Both the position numbers and the translations under genes were made by a program. 64,000 nt of DNA, from assembly GCA_022818135.1 (NCBI GenBank), contig JAFMSR010000006.1:29784685-29848684 (forward strand), written 5' to 3'. How positions within the stretch are numbered: position 1 is the first letter of the stretch; each line of letters begins with the position of its first letter. Under the pieces are notes generated by a model. The model saw nothing but the letters and a program-made list of their open reading frames with translations. It was not told where the DNA came from and made no database searches. The DNA comes from Saxidomus purpurata. Lineage: Eukaryota > Mollusca > Bivalvia > Venerida > Veneridae. This document shows positions 12,201-22,763 of this stretch, in pieces.

Positions 12201-15200
12201 ACAAGCTACTATAGCAGATAGCGGTGATGTAGACAGACAAAATATGCAAACTGACTCTTACTGTGATATCAAAATGGCGAAGGGTTTCAAACTTAGTACC
12301 CAGCATCTTCTAGGTAAGTCTACTGTTCAACAGTTATATTTGTGGTCTTGATTGTGTTCTCTTGAGAAGTTCCTGGTCAGGGTTTTACCTACGTATTCCT
12401 TCAGACATTTTTACTTGTCATAGTCAATGTTTCATTAGAAATAAAGAGTTGCTGTTTTTTCAAGGACTTAAAAATCATAACAGTTACGATGGAGGCCTTG
12501 TATCTCAGTGTTCATGACAATGTAGGCTGAAAAAGACCTAGCTTGATTTTTGACCAGTGAATTACATTGGCCTTGTGTTTCATCTATCACCAACAACAGG
12601 ACTTTATGTTTTACAAACCTCTTGTACTAAAGACAAGAATGAACACCATGCGTGCATTTCTTTTCAGGTTTAGAGCAATGTCAGTGGTTAGGTAGGAACC
12701 AAACAATCAGAGAATCTGATATTACATACTACCTTGATGGTGCTCATACTGTAGAAAGTATTCAGGTAAACACATTATCCCAGTTTTGCATTATGCTGAC
12801 AGCCATGATACTTTAGTCGAAATGTAAAAGTATGACTCTAGATGCACAAATCATAATATGGACTGGTCATACATAGTATATACTTGGTATAAGAATATGG
12901 TATCTGTAATTAATAGATGTTGAGTGCCAGGGTGAGCTATTAGGATCACTCACCATCCATTGTTGTTCGCCAGTCTGTCCACCATTTCCTGCAAACTACA
13001 TATCCTCTGAAGCAACAGGGCCAATGTTGCTGAAACATGGCAGAGATGTTCTTTACATGAAGCTCTATCAAAGTTGTTCAAAGAATTCCATTCCATGCAG
13101 AAATGGTTGTCACAGGAACAAAAAGTAAATCTTTTAAAAATCTTCTCTGAAACCACATGGCCTAAAGCTTAGATATTGTGTATGTACTATTGCCTAGTAG
13201 ACTTCTATCAAGATTGTTCAAATCATGACCCAAGGGTCAAAATAGACGTTGCCCAGGGGGTCACTTGATTTTACATTGGCTTATATATAAGTAAAACCTT
13301 GTCTAGACCTACAAGGCCCAGAGATTAGATGTTTTGAATGTAGCATTATGTAGTGGATCTCTACAGAAATTGTTCAGATCGGGATCCCTGGTACTCTTTC
13401 TGCTATTGTTGACCTTGTGTTTTAGCCAATGGTAGCCAGGTGAGAGATATAGGGCTATCTTGGCCCTGTATAAATCCTGCTTGTCATTTATATTTATATG
13501 GTAAATGATAAAATCATAGCATGTTAGTGGTGAATCACAATTCAAAGTCTTTGTACAGGTTGCATTGTCCAGTGAAACTGTTACTATCTCATTATTTACT
13601 TCAGCAATGTGTGGAATGGTTTCGGGATGAAGCCAAACTGGAGAGATCCAGATCTAAGTAAGTGTATAGAATTAACTGCTTTTTATCAAACCATGAGAGA
13701 ATTACCATTGGATAATGTACTAGGCCAGAAGAAGTGAATTGTAGAGAAAAGAAATTTGCTCCAGAAATGAGCTCTCTTGTGAAAGTTGGCTTGTTGCAAA
13801 ATATATTGTATTTTTAACATAATTCTGTTATTGTATGTAATATTTTAAGCATTTTTATATCTATTTCCTTTATCAGGTTTTAATGCTTGAAAGTTCCTTC
13901 CATAACTTATATTTTTCATACAAATACATTTGGTTCTGGGACAACAAGATGCACCAATATGCTGAATGTATTTTGGTTTTGAATTGCTTTGAATCTATAG
14001 TACAACATTGACCAATTGCCTGTGCCAATAAAATCATGCGTATTTAATTAAATATAATAAGAGTTTACCTTCAGCAACCATTCTTGTATTGACAAAATTC
14101 TGTGAGATCTATTTTTATGCCCCCGAAGGGCGGCATATTAAAATCGCACAGTCCGTCTGTCTGTGCGTCCGTCTGTGCGTCCGTCTGTCTGTGCGTCCCC
14201 ACTTACTAATTTGTGTCTGGACCGTAACTCTGTCATGCATTGAAGGATTTAGAAAAAACTTGGCACACTTGTCTAGCACATCAAGACGACGTGTCGCGTG
14301 CAAGACCCACATCCCTACCTCAATGGTCAAGGTCACACTTGGAGTATGAAGGTTATGGAATCCTCTATATATGCACACATTCGTGTCCGGACTGTAACTT
14401 TGTCATGCATTGAAGGATTTTAGAATAACATGGCACAAATGTCTAGCACATTAAGACGACATGTCGCGTGCAAGACCCACGTCCCTAGCTCAAAGGTCAA
14501 GGTCATACTTAGAGTTTGAAGGTAATGGATTCCTCTATATATGCATATATACACACATTCGTGTCCAGACTGTAACTTTGTCATGTATTGAAGGATTTTA
14601 AAATAACTTGGCACAAATGTCTAGCACATCAAGACAACGTGTCGCGTGCAAGACCCACATCCCTAGCTCAAAGGTCAAGGTCATACTTAGAGTTTGAAGG
14701 TAATGGATTCCTCTATATATGCATATATGCACACATTCGTGTCCGGACTGTAACTTTGTCATGCATTGAAGGATTTTAAAATAACTTGGCACAAATGTCT
14801 AGCACATCAAGATGACGTGTCGCGTGCAAGACCCTTGTCCCTAGCTCAAAGGTCAAGGTCACACTTAGTGTTTGAAGTTAATGGATTCCTCTACATATGC
14901 ATATATGCACACATTGTGTCCGGACTGTAACTTTGTCATGCATTGAAGGATTTTAAAATAATTTGGCACAAATGTCTAGCACATCAAGACGACATGTCGC
15001 GTGCAAGACCAACATCCCTACCACAAAGGTCAAGGTCACACTTAGAGTTTATAGGTAATGGAATCCTGTATATATGCATACATTTGTGTCCGGACTATAA
15101 CTTTATCATGCTTCGAAGGATTTTAAAATAACTTTGCACAAATGTCTAGCACATCAAGCGGAGGTGTTGCGTGCAAGACCCAAGTCCCTACCTCAAAGGT

Positions 15201-18126
15201 CAAGGTCACACTTAGTGTTTAAAGTAATGGAATACTGTATGCATGGTTACTCTGTCATGCATGGAAGGATTTTAAAATGACATAGCACATTTATTGAGTA
15301 CATGGAGAGGACACAGACTGAGGCACCTCTTTCGGGGGCATTTGTCACTTGTGAGGGACAGCTCTTGTTCAAATCTTAGATGTTAACAAAAAAGCATGTT
15401 TATTTCTATTATTGTAATCCATAAACTTTGACCAATGGTAAAATTTAAAGAAAGTGCCAAAAAAATCTTGTTGGAACATTTATGGAATATGTGATTGTTG
15501 ATGCTTGATATTCTTTCAGACATGATGTATACAGGGTTCTGATATTCAACACAACGGGTGACAGGGAGACAAGCAGTTTGATGACGCCATTGCTGGGTTG
15601 TGAGTTTGATGCCGTCCTCTTCTGTCCAAACATTGCCTATGAGAAAGCTATGAGTGCTGGTAAGTACAGATGTAGCATCTGCAACCTGACTTTATTGGAG
15701 CTGCTAAATTAACTCGGCAGGGTTCAAAGCTCGTTCAACCATATTTCAGTTAATGTAAAGGCGGGCAGTTTACCTAACCATCATTCCTGGGAAGGACCAG
15801 GTCTAGAAAATATCCCCAGTAAGAAACTGACAAATTTCTCACATAAAGAGACATGGTCGGTAGCAGGGCTCGAACCCATGACCCTCAATCTATGAGAGGT
15901 TACAGTGATTTCAAGTAAGGTGACCATGGAGACGGGTATCAGAGCTCCTTCTATATTCAGAAGGTTAAGACAGTAAACAAAGGATGGCTAGACTTATGTT
16001 GCTGGTTTGATCCACATTTGGTTCAAATTATGGCTTAAATCCTCTAGCATCTAGTTTTGCAGGTTAGTGCTTGTAGCCAGGAACCTGTTTGTTTTACTTG
16101 CTTCAAAGCTAGTGATGGCTCCACTCTGCTTTACTTCTTATGCAGCTTAAATAAAACTTCATTTGAACCAATGTAAGTGGCAACTTATATAAGGCAGCCA
16201 TCTGATTTTATGGACCACTAAGCTTATAGTGATGTATCCAAATTGGTTATATTTATATTAAAACACTTGTATTCAGCAGTGACTGGCCATTTGTGCTGTC
16301 ATCCATTTGCTGACTACTTGTGCAGGCTTAAATGTTAACAAATAGTTACAGATGAAGAGAGCTTTACAACAAATTGAGATAAAGATTTTACAGCTTTGTT
16401 AAGTCTTGTGAGGATAGTTTGTTTTGTTGTGAGTCATCTACCCTCAAGAAATTGTTGTTTACAGTCTAGATGTCTTATTTCTGTAGTCAAGTAACTAAAA
16501 ACATTCCAAACAAGCTTCAAAAAGCTGAAACATCTAGATTTTGGGTATATTGCAGGGCTCAGGTAAACCGAAAACTTACTGGTCTGGACCGATTTTCAAC
16601 TTGTCAGACCGATCTACATGACAAAAAATTATTAAGAATTTGGTCCACATATTTTATTTGCAGAAAACTGATTCTGAATTTAGAGAATATAGAGACCAAA
16701 CAGTTTATCTGTAAAATTAGCTTAATGTTTGATCTCTATTTTTGTAAGGAAGTAAAGTATGACTCTTTATCTGAAATGAATTATTTGTGGAAGAGAAATG
16801 CTGTACAATTTTTTCCGACTGTAGCAAAAGTAACGTACTTGAGTAATTTATTTACATAAACTTTACATAACTCAACACTTTACTCAATTTGAAAGAGCAA
16901 ATGCATACTTTCATGGTATGGTATTGACAATTTACTAGCTAAAATGTTTGATATGCGCAGATACTACTGAAATGCGTAAGTAAAATTAATAATATCCCCA
17001 CATATTATCCTTTTTTTTTCCAAAAATAAGTTCTTAATTATTAAAACCATGTACACCATCATCTATCAACTTTTACCAGAGACATAGAATACCTTTTCGG
17101 CCAATCACAAAGGGGGAGGGGGAAGACACTGTGATGGAAATCTGCGATGATTCACCGGGTGAATCGGCAGTGATTGGCCTAAGGGAAAGGCAGAAAATCA
17201 GCGGCCAATCAGGAAGATGGAGATGGAAGAAATAGGGATGGTTTGTGATCCAGGTTGGGATAGAGACGGGGAATTGGCTGCAATTGGGCGGGCCAAACCA
17301 ATCAAGATTTTAAATTGCCTGAGCCCTGTTATATTGCATATAGTTTTGCCCAGAACAACTGATATTATTTATCCTTTCCCTACCAAATTTCTAAAATGGA
17401 CTTGCCCTTCATCCAGTTTGGATGCTACCATTAATTGTCCAAAGGGATGTTTTTAGAGTAAAGGTTTACAGACTGAATAGTGCACTGAGCTAACTGATCA
17501 TGATCTGCACTGGTCACAAGGGACAGAATTGCTTGCAGCTGTGCTAGCTGTAAGAGGTAACGACTAATGTCTAAATTATGTATATTGCAGATCAAACAAA
17601 TAACACAGTTACAAAGGAGAATCAGCTGAAACGTTGTATAACAAATAAAGAAACCTGGGAACAACTTACGAGTCCTGAACAGAAACATGTTGAAAATCCT
17701 GAAAGTGACAGAATGTGCAAAGGGATGGACCACAGTTTTACAAACAGTCACTTACAAACAGAGATACTTGGGGCAGAAAATGGCTTTCATCCAAGCAAAA
17801 CGGAATGCGAGTTGCACGCGTTGCCGTCTATATCAGATTGTTTGAACTGGGTATGTAGACGGTCACAGACTGTCTCAGAAAATGGCTGTTCATCGGAGAA
17901 ACGCATCAATGGAGAATTTAATGGACATTTGGCAAATGGTTGTGATATGGGACATAATTGTGATACTGACAGTGATAAAAATAGACACAATTGTGATAGA
18001 GGGACAGATGGAGTGAACATAGGGCGTGGGGATTTAGGGAATTCTAAAAATCAGCATGTACAGGTTTTGATAACGGGAAGTATACATTTAGTGGGCGGGG
18101 CATTGAGGGTGTTGTGGGACAGGTAG
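6069..18126 (+). CDS. FPGS: Folylpolyglutamate synthase gene (12 coding exons, exon 1 missing)
   Basis: FPGS adds glutamates one at a time to reduced folates using ATP, which retains folates in the cytosol and mitochondria. Twelve exons, all with GT/AG borders and matching phases, join to 590 residues plus TAG. In joined numbering the order is: N-terminal helix [18 protein letters not shown] (7-24), P-loop [12 protein letters not shown] (55-66), folate/ATP-site segment [82 protein letters not shown], and near the C terminus [17 protein letters not shown]. These match animal FPGS in order and spacing. Animal FPGS is about 590 residues including its leader, so this protein is slightly longer, mostly in the last exon. 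The start codon and any mitochondrial leader lie upstream and were not found. No frame breaks are visible, so the gene looks intact. Confidence 0.93.
6414..7376 (+). mobile_element. Helentron/pearl-like element, family B, full length
   Basis: It lies in the FPGS intron 6201-8170. The 5' end agctcatctggc...gccagggtgagct forms a hairpin. The core has about four ~180-200 bp repeats marked by 'ctgaaaccacaaggcctag', 'tagtggacctctaccaag' and 'ggtcaaaattgacc'. The 3' end carries aggtgagc, then a ggcccatcttggcc hairpin, then ctcttg followed by TT. It is non-coding. Confidence 0.7.
7383..7933 (+). mobile_element. Helentron/pearl-like element, family A, full length
   Basis: It starts a few bases after the preceding family B copy. 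The 5' end agctcacctgaacactt pairs with aagtgctcaaaggtgagct as a hairpin. The core has ~150 bp repeats with 'tgaaacttggtaagtatga' and 'ggtcaaaaacttggtca'. The 3' end is caggtgagcgatatagg, then a ccatcttggc hairpin, then ctcttg. Confidence 0.7.
8171..8289 (+). CDS. FPGS: FPGS exon with ATP-binding P-loop
   Basis: Phase 0 in, phase 2 out; acceptor tgtgtcacag, donor ag|gtaaaa. It encodes [18 protein letters not shown], containing the Mur-ligase/FolC-family P-loop GTKGKGST, then the helix [12 protein letters not shown]. Confidence 0.95.
8456..8570 (+). CDS. FPGS: FPGS exon, [12 protein letters not shown] segment
   Basis: Phase 2 in, phase 0 out; acceptor tttgttgcag, donor aag|gtaaga. It continues the previous exon as [18 protein letters not shown], the conserved loop after the P-loop that contacts folate and ATP in FolC-family enzymes, then [16 protein letters not shown]. 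Confidence 0.95.
8745..8910 (+). mobile_element. tRNA-derived SINE in FPGS intron
   Basis: A B-box-like gtttgagccctgc is followed by the body 'catgtctgtttatttgagaaag', the same family as the minus-strand copies at 11113, 15755 and 35503. It lies in the intron between 8571 and 9067. Confidence 0.55.
9068..9207 (+). CDS. FPGS: FPGS exon, VEVGIGG segment
   Basis: Phase 0 in, phase 2 out; acceptor atttcag, donor ag|gtaggt. It encodes [16 protein letters not shown] and [16 protein letters not shown], the beta-strand and glycine-rich loop of FPGS signature 1 (usual form VEVGIGG.YD.TN). Confidence 0.95.
9335..9837 (+). mobile_element. Helentron/pearl-like element, family E
   Basis: Three tandem units of about 170 bp carry 'gccctttaattgccaaaa' and 'ggacaaatttagagttg'. 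The 3' end is a hairpin, gtgacagtttgtcac, followed by acttgttt. The same 3' end appears alone at about 20370-20407. The element lies in the FPGS intron 9208-10121. Its 5' end is not clear. Confidence 0.5.
10122..10224 (+). CDS. FPGS: FPGS exon, [10 protein letters not shown] segment
   Basis: Phase 2 in, phase 0 out; acceptor tgttgtag, donor aag|gtaagt. It encodes [19 protein letters not shown] and [11 protein letters not shown]. The LG.DH motif provides conserved metal/ATP-site residues in the family. Confidence 0.95.
10984..11061 (+). CDS. FPGS: FPGS exon, [10 protein letters not shown] segment
   Basis: 26 codons, phase 0 at both ends; acceptor gttttttcag, donor ggg|gtaaat. It encodes [18 protein letters not shown] and KDRAHEIG, collinear with animal FPGS after GIFK. 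Confidence 0.92.
11113..11310 (-). mobile_element. tRNA-derived SINE (minus) in FPGS intron
   Basis: Same family as 15755-15930 and 35503-35695: shared 'aggaccagtac', 'aagaaactg', 'tctcatataaagagatatggtc' and, on the minus strand, a degenerate B box. It lies in the intron 11062-11696. Confidence 0.6.
11697..11829 (+). CDS. FPGS: FPGS exon, linker to the C-terminal domain
   Basis: Phase 0 in, phase 1 out; acceptor tttctcag, donor g|gtattg. It encodes [18 protein letters not shown] and [17 protein letters not shown]. The 'N.SLALQL'-like helix is conserved in FPGS. Confidence 0.9.
12188..12313 (+). CDS. FPGS: FPGS exon, variable linker
   Basis: Phase 1 in, phase 1 out; acceptor tttttccag, donor g|gtaagt. 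It encodes a Ser/Asp/Gln-rich linker and then [12 protein letters not shown]. It shows little similarity to known FPGS except in position, which fits the variable linker. The fit of both splice phases supports it. Confidence 0.82.
12668..12765 (+). CDS. FPGS: FPGS exon, YLDGAHT motif
   Basis: Phase 1 in, phase 0 out; acceptor cttttcag, donor cag|gtaaac. It encodes [16 protein letters not shown] and [18 protein letters not shown] and YLDGAHT (signature 2) are diagnostic of the FolC/FPGS C-terminal domain. Confidence 0.95.
12928..13469 (+). mobile_element. Helentron/pearl-like element, family B, degraded
   Basis: Begins near 'gccagggtgagct' (the 5' half of the hairpin is lost). It contains family B blocks 'ctctgaaaccacatggcc', 'agacttctatcaagattg' and 'ggtcaaaata', and ends ccaggtgagagatataggg, then ctatcttggccct. 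It lies in the FPGS intron 12766-13604. Confidence 0.6.
13605..13657 (+). CDS. FPGS: FPGS small exon, CVEWF helix
   Basis: 53 bases, phase 0 in, phase 2 out; acceptor ttacttcag, donor aa|gtaagt. It encodes [17 protein letters not shown], matching the helix after the DGAH motif. Confidence 0.9.
14116..15367 (+). mobile_element. Helentron/pearl-like element, family C, with ~180 bp tandem core
   Basis: The 5' end tatgcccccgaagggcggca is a short hairpin. Six to seven tandem units of roughly 175-180 bp follow, marked 'gtaactttgtcatgcattg', 'cacaaatgtctagcacatc' and 'aaaggtcaaggtcacac'. The 3' end is ttcgggggcattt...gctcttgttc. It lies in the FPGS intron 13658-15519. Small overlapping open frames on both strands are by-products of the tandem units. 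Confidence 0.7.
15520..15659 (+). CDS. FPGS: FPGS exon, [10 protein letters not shown] segment
   Basis: Phase 2 in, phase 1 out; acceptor ttctttcag, donor g|gtaagt. It encodes [18 protein letters not shown] and [18 protein letters not shown], collinear with the human VLLFNATGDRD...FDYAVFCPN strand-loop. Confidence 0.95.
15755..15930 (-). mobile_element. tRNA-derived SINE (minus) in last FPGS intron
   Basis: On the minus strand the B box gggttcgagccctgc is intact, followed by 'catgtctctttatgtgagaa'. It is the best preserved member of the family seen at 8745, 11113 and 35503. Confidence 0.7.
16553..17328. mobile_element. hAT-type non-autonomous element, 776 bp
   Basis: Ends CAGGGCTCAGG and CCTGAGCCCTG are perfect 11 bp inverted repeats of the canonical hAT form. 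Flanks gtatattg (16545-16552) and ttatattg (17329-17336) are a 7/8 match for an 8 bp target duplication. No intact transposase; the open frame at 16470-16859 starts outside the element. It sits in the last FPGS intron. The FPGS 3'-end duplication begins just after its right end. Confidence 0.8.
17591..18126 (+). CDS. FPGS: FPGS terminal exon
   Basis: 178 codons plus stop TAG, phase 1 in; acceptor tatattgcag. It begins [16 protein letters not shown], has a long hydrophilic middle, then [14 protein letters not shown], a Cys/Asp/Asn-rich stretch ([20 protein letters not shown]), and ends [19 protein letters not shown], the conserved last strand of FPGS. The middle is longer and less conserved than in vertebrates. 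Its first ~220 bases are duplicated at 26954-27175. Confidence 0.92.
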
Positions 18127-19593
18127 TCAAACTATTGACAATTCAGTTGTTGTTATTTTTATTTTTTGCTTCATACAGATTGAGTATTTCAATGTTTACA
18201 GTGTATTGCTTGTTTGAAGTTTGCAGCCTACAGTTTAAGGCATTGATTTTAAAAGTGTATGGAGGCCTCTATGTTTATATTTCGAGGGTAGACCACAAAA
18301 TTCACGTCCAGCCATATTTTATATAAGTTACGACAGTTTTATGGTCAACCCTCAATTTGCCAGTGATTCTACAGTCATGAACTGTTACTTTTAATTGTAT
18401 TGTTTGAATGGATCTCGGTTTATAGATTTTATTTCTCTTTTTTTTTTCAAATTATTCGCTGTGCTGCCTCTTAAAACTAATGCTAGATGGATTTTAATAA
18501 TTATTTATCATATTGCTGTACCAGAATGTGAGTTGAAGTGCCTTTACTTTACTTACGCATTAGATTCTAGGATTAACCTATCTGCGCTTGTGCTTTTTAT
18601 TTGAAGCATTGCAGATAGTGAATTAATTCCATTTCAACAAGTAGTGTGCAGTCATGGCATATTGTTAGTTTTAGTTTATTTGATATCCAGGAAAATGTTA
18701 TGGGTTTAAGAGTTATTTGAAACTTAGCAATAATGTTCAGGGGAATCAAACAAGCAAGTTACCAGAGGTAGCTTTTGACTTTTGTTGTGGATGATGACAG
18801 TTTTCTAGTTTGTACTTGGTCAACAAATTATTTTTTACATTGTATACTGACAAAGGTTTTGTTTTATTGGCAAGCACTGAGAATAGTGAAGCATGCTGTG
18901 TTACAAACAGCTCTTGTTTCACTTTGTCATAAGGGTAAAGGTTAGGAAACAAACAAGCTGGATCTTGTGAGAACTCAAAAGTGTCGTAACGTTGATGAAA
19001 CGAAACCGGTTGTTAGAGAGCCGTTATGAGGCTGGATTTATTATCATTTCATACCTAGAAGCCCGAGAGTCACAGTGGACATTGGAAAATTTTGACCACC
19101 CCTTTCTATCAAAGCGTGACTGCAACAGTATTTGAAACATAGATCTCCTGTCTTAGCAACCCCTTATCTTATGTGTCTGAGTGTATATTTTCCCACAAAG
19201 CAGTTGCATCTATTTTTGGACTGTATGTTACAGCACCCTTTCTTACCTGACAAAGGACATTGACATCCTGCTCCCTGAAACACTTTGTCAGGAGATGATA
19301 CTTTTTATACAATTTGTTGCTATCTGTCACAATTTATTGATAATTATTGAACTTAGTTGTAGATACTCTGCTAAAACAATCGAGTGTCTTTGTAGTGTCT
19401 TGCAATGTTTAAACATCTTGTTTATTATGGTTATGTTCAAATGTACAGATGAACTCTTAATAGCAGTCACCTGGATTAATATATCCCCCCCTCTCTCTCA
19501 ATGGATGTGATTTACAACGTCAATGAAGGAAGCTGTCTTTTTGAGCTTCTCCTTCCTGCCATACAACTTCTTTTCCTTTCTATACACCCTCTT
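18127..19593 (+). other. FPGS 3' untranslated region and downstream DNA
   Basis: No coding sequence was recognised. No AATAAA was noticed close after the stop codon; the clearest signals read are at 21788-21793 and 21817-21822, which would imply a very long 3' UTR. The extent of the transcript cannot be decided from sequence alone. Confidence 0.35.
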
Positions 19594-20233
19594 TATACGC
19601 CCGAAGGGGACGTATTATGTTATCGCCTCGGTGTCCGTCTGTCCGTCCGTCCGTCTGTCTGTTAGCAATTTCCCTTCCGCTCTGTAACTCTTGAACCCCT
19701 TGAAGGATTTCGAAGAAACCTGACACAAATGTTAACCAGACTGAGACGACGTGCAGAAGCAATGTTCCGGATGGCTGGATTCAAGGTCAAGGTCATACTT
19801 AGGGGTCAAAGGTCATATGACTTTTTTTCCCTTCCGCTCTGTAACTCTTGAACCCCGTGAATGATATTGAAGAAACGTGACACAAATGTTTACCACATTG
19901 AGACGATGTGCAGAAGCCATGTTCCGGATGGCTCGCTTCAAGGTCAAGGTCAAACTTAGGGGTTCAAAGGTCATATGACTTTTTTTCCCTTCCGCTCTGT
20001 AACTCTTGAACCCCGTGAAGGATTTCGGACTTTTTTTCCCTTCCGCTCTGTAACTCTTGAACCCTGTGAAGGATTTTGAAGAAACCTGACACAATTGTTT
20101 ACCACATTGAGACGATGTGCAGAAGCCATGTTCCGGATGGCTCACTTCAAGGTCAAGGTCACACTTAGGGTTCAAGCGTCATATAACTGTGTGGATATTG
20201 CTCTGCATTTGCTCTTGATTACAGTGCTCTTGT
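19594..20233 (+). mobile_element. Helentron/pearl-like element, family C variant
   Basis: The 5' end tatacgcccgaaggggacgt is a relative of family C. The core has three to four ~160-180 bp units with 'cgctctgtaactcttgaac', 'gagacgatgtgcagaagcc' and 'aaggtcaaggtc'; one unit is cut short at about 20028. The 3' end is tgctcttgtt. This element is absent from the duplicated copy at 26714-28680. Confidence 0.65.
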
Positions 20234-21286
20234 TGCCCTTGAATTATCGAAAATTATGAAATTAGCCTTCTCAGCTCATAGTTCAAACAGGTGAATTAGC
20301 CTTGTCTGCTCTATAGTTCTAGCAGGTTTTACAAAACAAATGAACTGCCAGATACTGAGTTATGCCTCCTTGACGGGCGTATTTTGTGACAGTTTGGCAC
20401 TCTTGTTACCAGGATGGTATAGTCTCGGGCAACACATTCACTTGGCTGATCATACAGGGGACATATCTGCAGTAAATGCTCTGCTTTTTGGTCTGAAAGA
20501 CCACACAGGCTTTTCCGTGATGAAGACTGCTTCGATTTTTCATGCATAATATTATGAGCATTGGGCCAATAATTAATTGTATTAATATAAACATATCTGC
20601 AATATTCCTTGTGTTACTTGGTTAGCTGCAAACAACAGGTGTAAGTTGGCCACATTTATGATGGTATTGGTAGCACTATATTTAAAGGTATTTATAAGTG
20701 TTTAACTGTGTATCATTGAATGAAAGTGTTTGCTTTTCATTTGGTTTAGATAATTCAGTATTTTAAAAAACCTTGGTCGTATTTCAGTCACTGTATTCTT
20801 GATTAGTGCTGTAAATTTCATGGAAAGTATTAAAAGACATACATTTATAAAGTATATTAAGAGAAGTTTTCAGGGAGGGTATTGAGTGTTGTAAATTGAC
20901 ACCTGTTATAATTCAGTATTTGGAAAAAAAACTTGAAGTATTTGAATAGCTGTTTTTTTTATTAATGCTTTAAATGTAAGGAAAAGTATTGAAGACATTA
21001 TGTTTTAATGGTGTTTTCAGGAGGATGTTGTTGCAAATTTGACACATGCATAACTGTTCTCATGTTCTTCATTTGACTCACTGTAAGATAATTATTTCAG
21101 TATTTAGAGAGGCCAGCATACACGTAACCCCAGACAATGAAAAAAACATTTGAAGATATACTCTAACTTAGCTGTTTTACATTTTATGAACAAACAGTAT
21201 TTGAATATTAAAACATAAAAACATCAGATTCCTATGTGCACTATATACAAGTTAACAAGAACATGCTCGAAGCTACCCACAATTAT
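20234..21286. other. AT-rich downstream DNA with a stray family E 3' end
   Basis: At 20360-20407 lies an isolated 3' end, gtgacagtttggcactcttg, the same as the end of the element at 9335-9837. The rest (about 20410-21286) is unremarkable AT-rich sequence; from about 20958 on it is copied at 27988-28680. Confidence 0.4.
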
Positions 21287-21535
21287 CAAAACTTGTTCAC
21301 CTAATCAAATCAATGAAAAGTTTGAAAAAGTCATAACTTGTTCATGCAATCAATGGAAAGCTTGTTAAGGTCATAAAATGCTCATCCAATCAATGGAAAG
21401 CTTGTTAAGGTCATAAGATGCTCACCCAATCAATGGAAAGCTTGTAGATGTCATTACAGACTCACCCAATCAATGGAAAGCTTGTAAAAGTCATAACATA
21501 CTCACCCAATCAATGGAAAGCTTGTAACTGTCAAA
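21287..21535 (+). repeat. Minisatellite, ~40 bp unit, about six copies
   Basis: Units read roughly 'caatcaatggaaagcttgt' plus 'caaggtcataa..tgctcac'. The middle units are nearly identical and the outer ones decayed. In the duplicated copy of this region (about 28308-28340) only one partial unit is present. Confidence 0.8.
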
Positions 21536-21869
21536 TTGTCATACAGTCCTCATGACAATTAGTTGAAATTATTATTCTTTATGTTCTTAAGATCTACAAA
21601 ATAATGTCGACTATAAGATTTGATAATTTGAAATGTAGTGAATCTATTTTTAGGAGGACATACATGTCATTTTGCATCTTTCGTAAAAGTTTATGATAAA
21701 AATGCATGTACTTTAAATGTTTGCGTATGTTAAGCTTTTGCAATGATAAATGCCTGTAAAGGAGCGCTGTTCTTGAGCATTTGAAACAATAAACTTGTGT
21801 ATAAAAATGAGGGTAAATAAATTTTTATGGAATTGCAGAGTTTGTTGTTCTGGTTTTTCTGTTTTATTT

Positions 21870-22677
21870 AAGCTCACCTGAGCAAGAATAATTCAAATAC
21901 TGGTCATCTGGGTCTAAAATAGTTCAAGAGGTCAAATCATAAAACCTTGTGTATGCAAAAGGGGTTGCATTTTTCATTGGATCTTCATGAAACTCAGCCA
22001 GTATGACTGCCTTGATGAAATCTAGGACGAATATGAATGTGGATCATCTGCCTTCAAAAACTAAGTCACAGGGGTAAAATCCTAAAAAACTTGTGTATGC
22101 AACAGAGCTTGTTTATTTTTCATTTGATCTTTATTATGATACTTGGTCAGTATGATTGCCTTGATGAAATCTAGACAGAATTCGAATATGGGTCATTTGG
22201 GGTCAAAAACTTGGTTATGGGGTCAAACCTTAGAAAACACTTGTGATTACGATAGAGGATGGACTTTAAATTAGATATCCATGAAACTTTGGCATGTGTT
22301 CTAGATCAAGTATGAATATGAATCAGCTGGGGTAAAAAACAACGTCAAGGGGTGAAATCCCAAAAAAACTTTGTTTATGCAAGGAAAATTGAAATTTTCA
22401 TTGTATCTTCATGAAACTTGGTGAGTATGATTGTCATGATGAAATATAGGTAGAGTTTGAGTATGGGTAACCGAGGTCAAACACTAGATCACCTGGTTAA
22501 AAAACTTTTGTATGCCATAAAAGTGACATTTACAAACCAATCGTGTAAATAAGTCAAAAGTTTTGTCTTGTAAAGGTCAACAGAATGTTTGTGTTTTTGA
22601 TACATAGTTAAGGGTTGGTCACATATTATCATAAGTAGGGCTTAGGTGAGCGATATAGGGGCATCTAAGCCCTCTAG
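21870..22677 (+). mobile_element. Helentron/pearl-like element, family A
   Basis: The 5' end agctcacctgagcaag lacks the rest of the hairpin. Four to five ~150 bp units follow with 'tcttcatgaaactcagcca' and 'tgaatatgggtcattt'-type blocks. The 3' end is ggtgagcgatatagg, then ggcatctaagccctctag. Confidence 0.65.
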
Positions 22678-22763
22678 TTCACCAAAATGACTTGAATTTT
22701 TAAGAGGAGCTGACCTATCTGGATGGGTTTAATTCGTCAGGGGGATGGGGGACATGTATTTTA

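Noticed and set aside
14089..15131. Series of 60-90 codon open frames on both strands
   Set aside because: They recur once per ~180 bp tandem unit of a family C repeat and are by-products of it.
21287..21535. CRISPR-like array of repeats
   Set aside because: Contiguous ~40 bp units without unique spacers, in a eukaryotic genome; it is a minisatellite.
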